From an uncultured Veillonella sp. (GTDB lineage: Bacteria > Bacillota > Negativicutes > Veillonellales > Veillonellaceae), in contig NZ_CAKQFJ010000006.1 in assembly GCF_934230905.1 (NCBI RefSeq), positions 26,701-90,700 on the forward strand: 64,000 bases of DNA, written 5' to 3'. Numbering within the stretch: the stretch's first letter is position 1; each line of letters begins with the position of its first letter. Positions 18,297-26,622 of this stretch are shown here, piece after piece. The notes under the pieces were generated by a model. It did not search any database. It was not told where the DNA came from and worked only from the letters and a program-made list of their open reading frames with translations. Both the position numbers and the translations under genes were made by a program.

Positions 18297-18350
18297 CTCA
18301 GTTTCACATAATTAAGACAAATATAACTTCCTAATTATATAAAATATATA

Positions 18351-20402
18351 TTATTTTAATGCACTAATATCGCCAATAATAGCCATTACGCTATATGCCA
18401 ACCGAACAAGTTGTAAACGGTTAGCTTTAATAGCTTCGTCTTTGTCCATGACCATAACATCTTCAAAGAATTTGTTGATTACAGGCACCAATGTAGCAGG
18501 TACTGCTACAACAGCGTCATAGTCGTTGTTATCCCATGCATCGATACTTGCTTCGGATGCTTTCGTAGCCGCTTCATACAAGGCGCGTTCTGCATCTTCT
18601 TTTAATAGACTTTCATCAACACCGGTATATGTTACATCTTTCACAAGATTATACATACGTGTGAAAGCTTGCACTAATTCAACATTTTCATCAATGCGGT
18701 TAGCCAAGAGAGCTTTCACAAGGCCTTCAGCATCAGCAACGGACAATTCATTGTTAGATAACAATAAATCGATTACATGATGAGGCACTTCACGGTCAAG
18801 GAAGATATTTTTTAAACGCAATGTAATGAACTCTTCTACTTGGCCAAGCAATTCATCTTGTTTATCTGCAGGCACATTAAGAAGATTCATGGATTCCACG
18901 ATGATTGGGCGCAAGGAAATATTCCATTCGCTGTTGAGCAAGATGTTCAAGATACCAATTGTTTGGCGACGCAATGCATATGGATCTTGAGAACCTGTCG
19001 GAATCAAGCCACGGCTAAATGTAGCAACAATGTTATCGATTTTGTCGATAATGGACAACACCTTACCAGCTTCTGTTTGAGGCAATACATCACCTGCAAA
19101 ACGTGGCAAGTATTGTTCAAAAATAGCTTCCGCCACTTCTGGGGATTCACCGTCAAGTAATGCGTATTCTTTACCCATTACACCTTGTAATTCGGTAAAT
19201 TCTGTAACCATACCTGTAGTGAGGTCAGTTTTGGCAAGTTCAGTAGCACGTTCCAATACGAAGCGCGCATCTTCGTGTAATTCACATTCTTCACTAAATA
19301 CACGGCCTAATGTTAACAAACGTTCTGTTTTGTCAGCCAAGTTGCCAAGACCTTCTTGGAACACGATTTTTGTCAAACCATCTTGACGGTCGATAAGAGC
19401 TTTCTTACGGTCTTCATTAAAGAAGAATTTAGCATCATCAAGACGAGCACGCAATACGCGTTCATTACCAGCTTGCACTACTTCGATGGAATGGTCGGAG
19501 CCGTTACGAACTGTCAAGAACATTGGCAACAATTTACCGTCTTGATTAACCAATGGGAAATAACGTTGATGGTCTTTCATAGGTGTAATGATAGCAGCAT
19601 CTGAAAGTGCCAAGTAAGATTCTTCAAAGCCACCACACAATGCTGTAGGCCATTCAACAAGATAGTTGATTTCTTCTAACAAATCATCATCCCAAACGAT
19701 GGATGCCTTTTTAGAAGCTGCAATATCATGTAATTGTTTAGAAATCAATTCACGACGTGCGTCTTGATCAACCATAACAAAGTTTTCTTTTAATGTGTCT
19801 ACATAGGATGCTGAATTTTTGATAGTAATTTCATCAGCACCTAAGAAACGATGACCACGTGTTACATTACCAGATTTAACGGTAGCAAATTCTACAGGAA
19901 TGACTTCTTCATCAAGTAATGCTACAAGCCAACGTACAGGACGTACGAACTTAGCATCTAAATTGCCCCAATGCATGGATTTAGGGAAGTTAAGACCTGT
20001 AATCAATTGTGGCAACATATCAGTTACAATATCTTTTGCAGGTACGCCTGCCGTTTTAGTTTCAGCGTAAATATAGCCGTCTTCTACAACGAGATCAGCT
20101 ACATCTAGACCTTTACCACGAGCAAAACCGATAGCTGCTTTTGTAGGATTGCCATCAGCATCATATGCAATAGACGCGGAAGGACCTTTGTGACGTTCGC
20201 TGATTTCAGCAGATGTGTCAGCAAGACCTTTCACGATAAGAGCCAACCGACGTGGTGTGCCGTATGTTGCGATGCTTTCAAAAGGAAGATGGGCATCATT
20301 TAATTTTGTTTCAGCCAATTGTTTCAATTGACCTAAGATATTTGGCATAAAGCCGGCAGGAATTTCTTCTGCACCGATTTCAAATAATAAATCCTTTGCC
20401 AT
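18351..20402 (-). CDS. glyS: Glycine--tRNA ligase beta subunit
   Basis: This 683-residue beta subunit belongs to the heterotetrameric bacterial GlyRS. It begins with L-F-E-I-G-A-E-E-I-P-A-G and has the HD-like and C-terminal anticodon-binding region typical of GlyS. It follows glyQ with a one-base gap, so the two are co-translated, and both are expected to be under the T-box upstream of glyQ. The length is standard. Confidence 0.97.
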   Translation of the reverse strand: MAKDLLFEIGAEEIPAGFMPNILGQLKQLAETKLNDAHLPFESIATYGTPRRLALIVKGLADTSAEISERHKGPSASIAYDADGNPTKAAIGFARGKGLDVADLVVEDGYIYAETKTAGVPAKDIVTDMLPQLITGLNFPKSMHWGNLDAKFVRPVRWLVALLDEEVIPVEFATVKSGNVTRGHRFLGADEITIKNSASYVDTLKENFVMVDQDARRELISKQLHDIAASKKASIVWDDDLLEEINYLVEWPTALCGGFEESYLALSDAAIITPMKDHQRYFPLVNQDGKLLPMFLTVRNGSDHSIEVVQAGNERVLRARLDDAKFFFNEDRKKALIDRQDGLTKIVFQEGLGNLADKTERLLTLGRVFSEECELHEDARFVLERATELAKTDLTTGMVTEFTELQGVMGKEYALLDGESPEVAEAIFEQYLPRFAGDVLPQTEAGKVLSIIDKIDNIVATFSRGLIPTGSQDPYALRRQTIGILNILLNSEWNISLRPIIVESMNLLNVPADKQDELLGQVEEFITLRLKNIFLDREVPHHVIDLLLSNNELSVADAEGLVKALLANRIDENVELVQAFTRMYNLVKDVTYTGVDESLLKEDAERALYEAATKASEASIDAWDNNDYDAVVAVPATLVPVINKFFEDVMVMDKDEAIKANRLQLVRLAYSVMAIIGDISALK

Positions 20403-20403
20403 C

Positions 20404-21279
20404 TTATTTATCTCCTTTCAAAAGTGGGAATCCTAATTCTTCACGTTTAGCGAGGTATTGTTGTGCACAAATACGAGCTAGTGCACGTACGCGGCCGATG
20501 AAAGCAGTACGTTCGCTAATGGAAATAGCGCCACGGGAATCAAGCAAGTTGAATGTGTGGGAACATTTCAAAACATAGTCATAGGCTGGTAGTACATAAC
20601 CGGCACCGCAAACGCGTTTTGCTTCTGCTTCGTACATATCAAACAATTTGAAAAGCATATCTGTATCAGCTAATTCAAAATTGTAAACGGATTGTTCAAC
20701 TTCATTAGCATGCCAAACGTCACCATATGTAACGTTTTCATTCCATTTAAGGTCATATACGTTTTCTACGCCTTGAATGTACATAGCCAAACGTTCTAAA
20801 CCGTATGTAATTTCTACGGAAACTGGTTTACAGTCGATGGAGCCAACTTGTTGGAAATATGTGAACTGCGTTACTTCCATACCGTCGAGCCATACTTCCC
20901 AGCCAAGGCCCCAAGCGCCCAATGTTGGAGATTCCCAGTTATCCTCTACGAAACGGATATCGTGATCTTCAGCGTGAATACCAAGTGTTGCCAAGGATTG
21001 TAAGTATAATTCTTGAATGTTATCTGGTGATGGTTTTACGATAACTTGGAATTGATGATGTTGGAACAAACGGTTAGGATTATCACCATAACGACCATCT
21101 GCTGGACGACGAGAAGGTTCTACATAACATACAGCCCATGGTTCAGGACCAATTGCATGCAAGAATGTAGCAGGATTCATTGTACCTGCACCCTTTTCGA
21201 TGTCATATGGATTTTGAACGATACAACCTTGTTCACTCCAAAACTTTTGTAGATTTAGTATAATCTCTTGAAATGTCAT
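20404..21279 (-). CDS. glyQ: Glycine--tRNA ligase alpha subunit
   Basis: This 291-residue catalytic subunit has the class II motifs and the strongly conserved start T-F-Q-E-I-I-L-x-L-Q-x-F-W. G-A-G-T-M-N-P-A-T-F and R-R-P-x-D-G-R-Y-G-x-N-P-N-R are also present. The start at 21279 follows GGAGG; the frame extends further upstream without another ribosome site. It is first in glyQ-glyS, downstream of a glycine-specific T-box. Confidence 0.97.
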   Translation of the reverse strand: MTFQEIILNLQKFWSEQGCIVQNPYDIEKGAGTMNPATFLHAIGPEPWAVCYVEPSRRPADGRYGDNPNRLFQHHQFQVIVKPSPDNIQELYLQSLATLGIHAEDHDIRFVEDNWESPTLGAWGLGWEVWLDGMEVTQFTYFQQVGSIDCKPVSVEITYGLERLAMYIQGVENVYDLKWNENVTYGDVWHANEVEQSVYNFELADTDMLFKLFDMYEAEAKRVCGAGYVLPAYDYVLKCSHTFNLLDSRGAISISERTAFIGRVRALARICAQQYLAKREELGFPLLKGDK

Positions 21280-21331
21280 TGCTGCCTCCACTTTACACAA
21301 CCGACATAAAATCAACCATTTCGTTACAAAC

Positions 21332-21543
21332 AAAAAAAGTCCCTGTAACGAAAAACGTTACAGGGACGAGTATACCCGCGGTTCCACCCTATTTGGCTTG
21401 CGCCCTCTTTTTTCTATGTTGGCCTTTACTAACAGATTTCTGCGTTCCTGCCAATGCTCTACAGCGCCTTCAACCAAATGTGAGCTTACACCATCCTCAC
21501 TCGCTAGAGAGGTTTACTACTCTGCTTCATCGCATATATTATA
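21332..21543 (-). promoter_or_regulatory. T-box leader controlling glyQ-glyS (glycine specifier)
   Basis: The hallmark T-box sequence AGGGTGGAACCGCG is present at about 21378-21391 (minus strand). It is followed by the terminator arms AGTCCCTGTAACG and CGTTACAGGGACT and a run of T. In Stem I the likely specifier loop reads TTGAAGGCGC, giving GGC (Gly). Uncharged tRNA-Gly would pair at the specifier and the NCCA end would pair with the T-box to block termination. Specifier and downstream genes agree. Confidence 0.93.
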
Positions 21544-21549
21544 CACAAT

Positions 21550-21579
21550 ATTGTAGCAATACAGAGGGATGAATGTCAA
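21550..21579 (-). promoter_or_regulatory. Sigma-A promoter of glyQS
   Basis: The -35 is TTGACA (21574-21579) and the -10 is TACAAT (21550-21555), with 18 bp spacing, placed just upstream of the T-box. Confidence 0.75.
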
Positions 21580-21613
21580 TATAGATATAAATTAATGGGT
21601 ACCAGTAATGCGG

Positions 21614-22105
21614 TTACTTTACATATAAGGATTTAAGAATCCAAAGAATTATAGAGCCTCCAGCAATCAATCGTTCCCAATTATTCATATCAGCATATAA
21701 TACAACCCAGAGGAGTAATATAATATAGATAGCCAACCAAATGTAATCATAAAATGTATAAGAATTAAAAGAAAATCTGAATAAAGTATATTTCCTATTA
21801 TCTATTTTTATAATTCTGTCAATCCATCCAATCACAAACCATATCCAAAAGGAAATTAGAGAGTTTCCTTCACGTATATACCTTCGATAAATAAGTTTAA
21901 GAAGTTTTCTGCGACGAATAATTGGCCATCCAATAATCAAATTAGTAATAGATGAGACTACAAATCCGCCCCATAAAGCATATAATCCATCCACCGGCAA
22001 TGCTTTTAGTACACTTGAACCCCAACATAATGTGGATATTATAATACCCAACAATCGAAATCTAACTAATCTTAAAAGATTATACTTTATTTTATATACA
22101 TTCAT
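21614..22105 (-). CDS. Hypothetical multi-pass membrane protein
   Basis: I do not recognise this 163-residue protein. It has about four or five hydrophobic segments (near residues 14-30, 40-58, 82-97, 115-132 and 142-158) separated by basic loops (R-R-R-K-L-L-K-L-I-Y-R-R), so the inner loops face the cytoplasm. It starts in an ATGA overlap with the preceding gene, implying translational coupling, and is the last gene of the uncharacterised cluster. Codon use is very AT-rich. Confidence 0.6.
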   Translation of the reverse strand: MNVYKIKYNLLRLVRFRLLGIIISTLCWGSSVLKALPVDGLYALWGGFVVSSITNLIIGWPIIRRRKLLKLIYRRYIREGNSLISFWIWFVIGWIDRIIKIDNRKYTLFRFSFNSYTFYDYIWLAIYIILLLWVVLYADMNNWERLIAGGSIILWILKSLYVK

Positions 22106-22689
22106 TTATTTATCCTATCCGTAATAGGTATTTCTTTTCTATAAAAGTATCTTAAATCTAAATCTTTATTTATCCAAAATTTAGATATCTGACTTCTAAT
22201 AAGCCAAAAATCTTCCTTACAAATTATACCTTTATCAATCAAGCTTAAATTGCCTTGAATGGCATCCCAAGCAATAATATAGTAATCATGACCAGAAATA
22301 TTAATTCTTATTGCTATATCAATACTATTTATTTCATCTGAATAAAATGTAGTAAATTCATCATTAACAATACTAATCTGTTCTATGGTTCCATTAATAT
22401 CATTTGGTACTATTTGATGGTAATCTGTATCTTCATTCATTTTAATACAACGTTTTATTTCAAAATTAGGATATTCATCATACTCTTCAGTTTCTATATA
22501 ATCATTAACAATCTCAATGTATGAATCCTTAATTTGTAAATATATCACTACATCATTATTTTCATCTAATTTTTTTTGCCTCCTATCTGGAGAAAATCCA
22601 AATAATTTTTGAGAAAAAATATTATCTACATGTTGATTCATTATACCTGCAAGTATATCTAAACTCTTTTTATTTATATGATTGATCAT
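22102..22689 (-). CDS. Hypothetical acidic protein, paralogue of the 24840-25424 product
   Basis: This 195-residue soluble protein has no signal or membrane segment and is rich in Ile, Asn, Asp and Glu. It is clearly paralogous to the protein at 24840-25424: both share D-D/E-Y-P-N, I-V-N-D-E-F, I-N/F-N-I-S-G, I-S-x-F-W-I and a C-terminal F-Y-R-K-E-I-x-I-x-D-R. The start at 22689 is chosen because it aligns residue for residue with the paralogue's N-terminus over 25 positions. A TTG at 22746 is a longer alternative. Small acidic partner or immunity-like proteins look like this, but no family is recognised. Confidence 0.62.
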   Translation of the reverse strand: MINHINKKSLDILAGIMNQHVDNIFSQKLFGFSPDRRQKKLDENNDVVIYLQIKDSYIEIVNDYIETEEYDEYPNFEIKRCIKMNEDTDYHQIVPNDINGTIEQISIVNDEFTTFYSDEINSIDIAIRINISGHDYYIIAWDAIQGNLSLIDKGIICKEDFWLIRSQISKFWINKDLDLRYFYRKEIPITDRINK

Positions 22690-22953
22690 AATTTCTACTC
22701 TACTTCTTGATGATATTTGACTCTTTAATATCGTTTTTTTAATCAACTTTCCTTATGATTCTGCGTCCTGAACATTTTATTTAACCTATTATTTACTATT
22801 CCTTATTCGCTTATGTCACATTTAACCATATAATACAATCAAAATTGTACATTTCTATATCATCATTTTGTACATTCTTTGAGCATCATTTCCATATTCA
22901 TAAGATACCAACATATATGAATGATCTTATCTCCCAATTTTATTAATATGAAA
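22690..22953. other. AT-rich non-coding stretch
   Basis: No convincing gene, promoter or terminator is seen. The stretch contains two copies of AATGTACAA about 25 bases apart (minus-strand reading) and weak inverted repeats. It may hold a promoter for the last two genes of the cluster. Confidence 0.4.
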
Positions 22954-23079
22954 TTACACATAGTATAAGATTGCCATTAAAAATAACAATATAGTAAACA
23001 GAGAAAATAGGTAATAAATCCATTTATTATCACTATTTTTAAATATTAGTGAAAACAGGTAATTACTAGCTGAATATCT
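22954..23079 (-). pseudogene. In-frame continuation after the stop codon of the upstream membrane gene
   Basis: Immediately after the TAA that ends the gene at 23080, the same frame stays open for 41 more codons to a second TAA at 22954-22956. The extension is coding-like: a basic/polar start, then a strongly hydrophobic segment (L-F-S-L-F-T-I-L-L-F-L). This could be a former C-terminal membrane helix cut off by a nonsense mutation, or chance in AT-rich DNA. Confidence 0.35.
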
Positions 23080-23526
23080 TTATGCTTTACTCTTAGCAAA
23101 TATCATATAAAGATGAGCACCAATAATTAGATACGATACATCATCAATATAGTTAGAAACTATTCCCACAACAATAAGAAAAATTGGATAACTCCATGCC
23201 GGTAAAGTTGAAATAGATTGGATGCGCCTCATCCCTGCTAAAAAATACCAGGATATACAAAGCATACCTAGTAAACATATCAAAATATAATATATCAAAT
23301 AAGATCCATAACTGATGTTCTCTATAGTATCAAGTCTACTAAATAAGAAGATATCAAAATAAAGTCCTATTATAGACATAAAACTATACGCAAAAAAATT
23401 TCCACCACTCAATCGAATTGAATAGTCAAATCCTTTTATATGAAACTTACATCCTAATATAATACCAAAAAAAGAAAATACTGGTATAATCCACCAAGTA
23501 TAACTTACTAAAAAATCATGCACCAC
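23080..23526 (-). CDS. Hypothetical membrane protein
   Basis: About 148 residues with four hydrophobic segments (W-W-I-I-P-V-F-S-F-F-G, then near 40-60, 70-95 and 105-130). Not recognised. The preferred start is a GTG at 23526 (or the next GTG at 23523), six to nine bases after AAGGAGG; longer starts would overlap the upstream gene by about 90 bases. The short overlap with the preceding gene suggests co-translation. The frame may originally have run on to 22954 (see the adjacent continuation). Confidence 0.5.
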   Translation of the reverse strand: MVHDFLVSYTWWIIPVFSFFGIILGCKFHIKGFDYSIRLSGGNFFAYSFMSIIGLYFDIFLFSRLDTIENISYGSYLIYYILICLLGMLCISWYFLAGMRRIQSISTLPAWSYPIFLIVVGIVSNYIDDVSYLIIGAHLYMIFAKSKA

Positions 23527-23782
23527 TATCTTCCTCCTTTTTATATTGCTCATGCCTAATATAGAGTGTAACAAATAGGCTAATAATGAGTACAGGAAAA
23601 ATAACAAGACTCATTGTTTTTGTATGATGATCTGTTAGAATTAAAATAATTTTTAATAATGAGGATACTATAAGTAGAATTGGGCTCAACACAAATAAGA
23701 ATTTATTTCGAATTATTTGTCTTCCTAATAATGTTTGTACTGCGACCACACAAAAGAAACCTAGATAAATTAATTTGCTCAT
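23516..23782 (-). CDS. Hypothetical small membrane protein
   Basis: This 88-residue protein has three hydrophobic segments (about 3-15, 25-45 and 52-72) and a charged C-terminus ending K-K-E-E-D-S-G-A. It starts at 23782 after GAGGA; an upstream in-frame ATG (23821) lies close to the preceding gene's stop. No family is recognised. Its stop overlaps the start of the next membrane gene. In many such clusters the two would form a membrane complex; that is inference only. Confidence 0.5.
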   Translation of the reverse strand: MSKLIYLGFFCVVAVQTLLGRQIIRNKFLFVLSPILLIVSSLLKIILILTDHHTKTMSLVIFPVLIISLFVTLYIRHEQYKKEEDSGA

Positions 23783-23823
23783 TTTCCTCACACATATAAT
23801 ATTAATTAGACTTACAAACAAAT

Positions 23824-24729
23824 TTAGCTTATATTCCTTAAACTATTTATATCCCAACTACTTTTCATAAATATCCTATATATAATAAAAATATTTAAAT
23901 ACGGAACCAATAATAATATGACCCAAAGCCCACTATATAAACTATCGTGTAATCTACGAATACATAATGTCAAAATTGATAAAATAGTATAAAAATATAA
24001 GACATAAAATATACCTATTGATATAGGTGTAAGTATTTCTATTCCTGTCTCGTCTTTAATCATAAAAAGTATTGAGATAAAATTTACGATTAAGCTAATA
24101 ATCATACCAAATGATCCTATACCAAAAAGAGCCTCTACTCTTTTAGCTCTGCCTTTAAGAGAGAATGACTGATGTATATAAATATCCCTCATATACTCTA
24201 GTAATCCATTTTTATTCTCTAAAGTTATCTTGTTATTTAAATAACCAACAGATTTTGTTGGTGAAATCAATTGAACACTACTATTTCCATATTGATTATT
24301 GCCATGATTACATGGGAGTAGGCATAAAAATATTGTTGGTATAAAAATAACACCTAATTCGATGAGCAAAATTTTCTCAAAAAATGCTATATTTAATCCA
24401 TTAACTACAAATAGATCATACATATAATATCCATATATACTACAACTTGTTATTAACCATGAATATATCCATTTTCCTGATAATCCAAAATCATGTAATC
24501 TACGTCTGCTTAACTCTATAACTAAACATACACCCATTAGTTTAAAGATATAACGTAAATAATACATCTCTATTAATTGGATAGACAAAGTGTTTATAAT
24601 TGCATTACTAACAAAATAGGTAAAGAATAAACCTATTGATATAAATAGATATGCCTTCTTATTTAGCCTCGTATTATTGAGCAAATCATATATATTTTGT
24701 TTTAGAAGTTGAATCTCTTCACGTATCAT
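23824..24729 (-). CDS. DUF805-like membrane protein (two DUF805-type halves)
   Basis: This 301-residue protein has about eight hydrophobic segments. Each half carries a DUF805-like signature: R-R-R-L-H-D-F-G-L-S-G-K-W (about 75-87), and in the second half G-R-A-K-R-V-E-A-L (about 188) plus R-R-L-H-D-x-x-x-S-G-L-W (about 262-273) before V-P-Y-L-N. DUF805 proteins are inner-membrane proteins of unknown function. It is paralogous to the 328-residue protein at 25458-26444, including the shared N-terminus L-K-Q-N...L-N-K-x-x-Y. No strong ribosome site is seen. Confidence 0.75.
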   Translation of the reverse strand: MIREEIQLLKQNIYDLLNNTRLNKKAYLFISIGLFFTYFVSNAIINTLSIQLIEMYYLRYIFKLMGVCLVIELSRRRLHDFGLSGKWIYSWLITSCSIYGYYMYDLFVVNGLNIAFFEKILLIELGVIFIPTIFLCLLPCNHGNNQYGNSSVQLISPTKSVGYLNNKITLENKNGLLEYMRDIYIHQSFSLKGRAKRVEALFGIGSFGMIISLIVNFISILFMIKDETGIEILTPISIGIFYVLYFYTILSILTLCIRRLHDSLYSGLWVILLLVPYLNIFIIYRIFMKSSWDINSLRNIS

Positions 24730-24839
24730 CTAATTTATCTTACGTTCCTCTCATGCACATAGTAGTTATTCTCCTTCATATTCTCATTAGAAAATCTTAG
24801 TACAAAATACACTTAATATATCTTTATAATGCGATCATA

Positions 24840-25424
24840 TTACAAATTATTTAATCGATCGTGTATAGAGATTTCTTTTCTATAAAAATACTTAAAGTCA
24901 GGAGATTTACCAATCCAAAAATTACTAATTCTATCACGAAGTTTGTAATAATTTTCGGAAGTTATATTACTACCATCAATCCAACTTATTGTATCAGGAA
25001 TTGAATCCCACAAAATTAGATAATAAATAGCACCAGAAATATTAAACTTCAAAGCTATATCTACACAAATAATATCATTATCCCACCACGACGAAAATTC
25101 ATCATTTACAATCTTAATATCATTTATAATTCCAGTTATATTTAACGCATATAATGAAAATTCACTCAACAAATAATTATCATTTAAATTCTCATATTCC
25201 TCAAAACCTAAATTAGGATAATCATCTAAATCAGGGCCTAAAATTGACTTATTTATAAATTTAATAATTTGATTCTCAAATTGTAAATATATACAGCCAT
25301 CCGATATATATTCTATTTCACTTTCATCAAAAGAATTATCTCTAAGTACAAATACATTATTTACATTTTTACCTATACAATTATATATATTCTTTAGATA
25401 TTCGACATTAATCAAACTCTTCAT
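24840..25424 (-). CDS. Hypothetical acidic protein, paralogue of the 22102-22689 product
   Basis: This 194-residue soluble protein has a pI that looks low (many Asp/Glu, few Lys/Arg except the C-terminal F-Y-R-K-E-I-S-I-H-D-R). The central part is rich in I-V-N-D-E-F and F-N-I-S-G-A-I-Y-Y-L-I-L-W-D motifs that recur in the paralogue. The start follows AGGAG at about 10 bases. It lies 33 bases downstream of a DUF805-like gene, so each DUF805-like gene in the cluster is associated with one copy of this family. Confidence 0.65.
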   Translation of the reverse strand: MKSLINVEYLKNIYNCIGKNVNNVFVLRDNSFDESEIEYISDGCIYLQFENQIIKFINKSILGPDLDDYPNLGFEEYENLNDNYLLSEFSLYALNITGIINDIKIVNDEFSSWWDNDIICVDIALKFNISGAIYYLILWDSIPDTISWIDGSNITSENYYKLRDRISNFWIGKSPDFKYFYRKEISIHDRLNNL

Positions 25425-25457
25425 AAACTAATATCTCCTATATTTACATTCCTCTTT

Positions 25458-26444
25458 TTAATTCATCTCAACACCTATAATTGATGGCTTAAAAAGAATT
25501 AAATATAAAACATATATGTTTATATAAGGAATCCATAATCCCAATATCCATAACGCACTTGCTCCAGAGTCATGTAATCTTCTAATGATCATACATACGT
25601 TAGCCAATAGTAACCAATAATAAAAAATATATGCTATATAATCGTGCCACATATGAGATATAAATTGACTTTGAATCATAGAACTTATAATTTGATTTAA
25701 TAGAGCAATAGTTATAATAAATATAATATTACACCATATAATCTGTGCTCTACTTTGTCTACCTTTGATATTCAACATATCGATAATAAATGTTTTTTTC
25801 ATCACCTTTAAAATGTGATTTAATCCGATGTATTCAACGATTGATTCATCTGATTTTCTATATTCAATAAGATCATGATATATAATCTTATGATTGCCTA
25901 CTAAAGCACTATAACTAGCTGAACCATATTTTAAGTCCCTTGGAATATGCTTAAGTAAAATAAACAAAAAAGCAAGTAACATGATTCGTATTGACATCCA
26001 AAAATAAAGAGAAAATTCAAATGTAACCGAATTTAAACCTGTACAAAAAACACGATGAATATATATTCCACCAAAGAATATTAAAGCAAAAGCAAAGCAA
26101 TAACTAACAAGTTTCCCGCCTGTATGTAAATCACTATCATTAAAACGATACTGTATTAGTCTTAACATTCCTATAGAACAAATAAGCAACTGTAAAATTG
26201 CTAATATAATATAGTCAGATTCAGTAATCCTTAAATCACTTATTATAAACAAATCAAAACTTTGAAACTCTAATCTAATTATTCCTTCGCTTAAGGCCGC
26301 TAATAGATAGCCCATTATATATAATGTATAAAATATTAATAATAATAAAGCCATAGTATATTCAATTTTATTTAAACGAATATTATGCTTAAGCATTATC
26401 AAATTTTGCTTTAAAATATAATACTCATCCTGTATATAGCTCAT
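25458..26444 (-). CDS. DUF805-like membrane protein
   Basis: This 328-residue protein has eight or nine hydrophobic segments. The C-terminal half is a recognisable DUF805 domain: K-G-R-Q-S-R-A-Q-I-I-W (about 220-230), then R-R-L-H-D-S-G-A-S-A-L-W (about 285-296) and I-P-Y-I-N-I-Y-V-L-Y. The first half keeps only a degenerate version (Y-R-F-N-D-S-D-L-H-T-G-G-K). It is first in the minus-strand cluster, with a GAGGGA ribosome site, and is the paralogue of the 23824-24729 product. Function unknown. Confidence 0.75.
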   Translation of the reverse strand: MSYIQDEYYILKQNLIMLKHNIRLNKIEYTMALLLLIFYTLYIMGYLLAALSEGIIRLEFQSFDLFIISDLRITESDYIILAILQLLICSIGMLRLIQYRFNDSDLHTGGKLVSYCFAFALIFFGGIYIHRVFCTGLNSVTFEFSLYFWMSIRIMLLAFLFILLKHIPRDLKYGSASYSALVGNHKIIYHDLIEYRKSDESIVEYIGLNHILKVMKKTFIIDMLNIKGRQSRAQIIWCNIIFIITIALLNQIISSMIQSQFISHMWHDYIAYIFYYWLLLANVCMIIRRLHDSGASALWILGLWIPYINIYVLYLILFKPSIIGVEMN

Positions 26445-26525
26445 ATTCCCTCGCTCTTAAGCTAGTAAAATTGTAATATATTAATCTTATATTTATATCA
26501 CATTATATAAGAATATTAATAAATT

Positions 26526-26571
26526 TTAAACCACCTATCAAAGATTACCAGTCATCTTTAATAGGTGGTTC
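26526..26571 (-). terminator. Rho-independent terminator after larA
   Basis: AACCACCTAT and ATAGGTGGTT arms, with AAAGAT/ATCTTT extending the stem, lie about 50 bases past the larA stop. The minus-strand tail is T/A-rich. Confidence 0.75.
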
Positions 26572-26622
26572 ATTAAATTACCCTGAGAAATACGATCTAA
26601 GAGTTCAATATGTTATTGTAAA

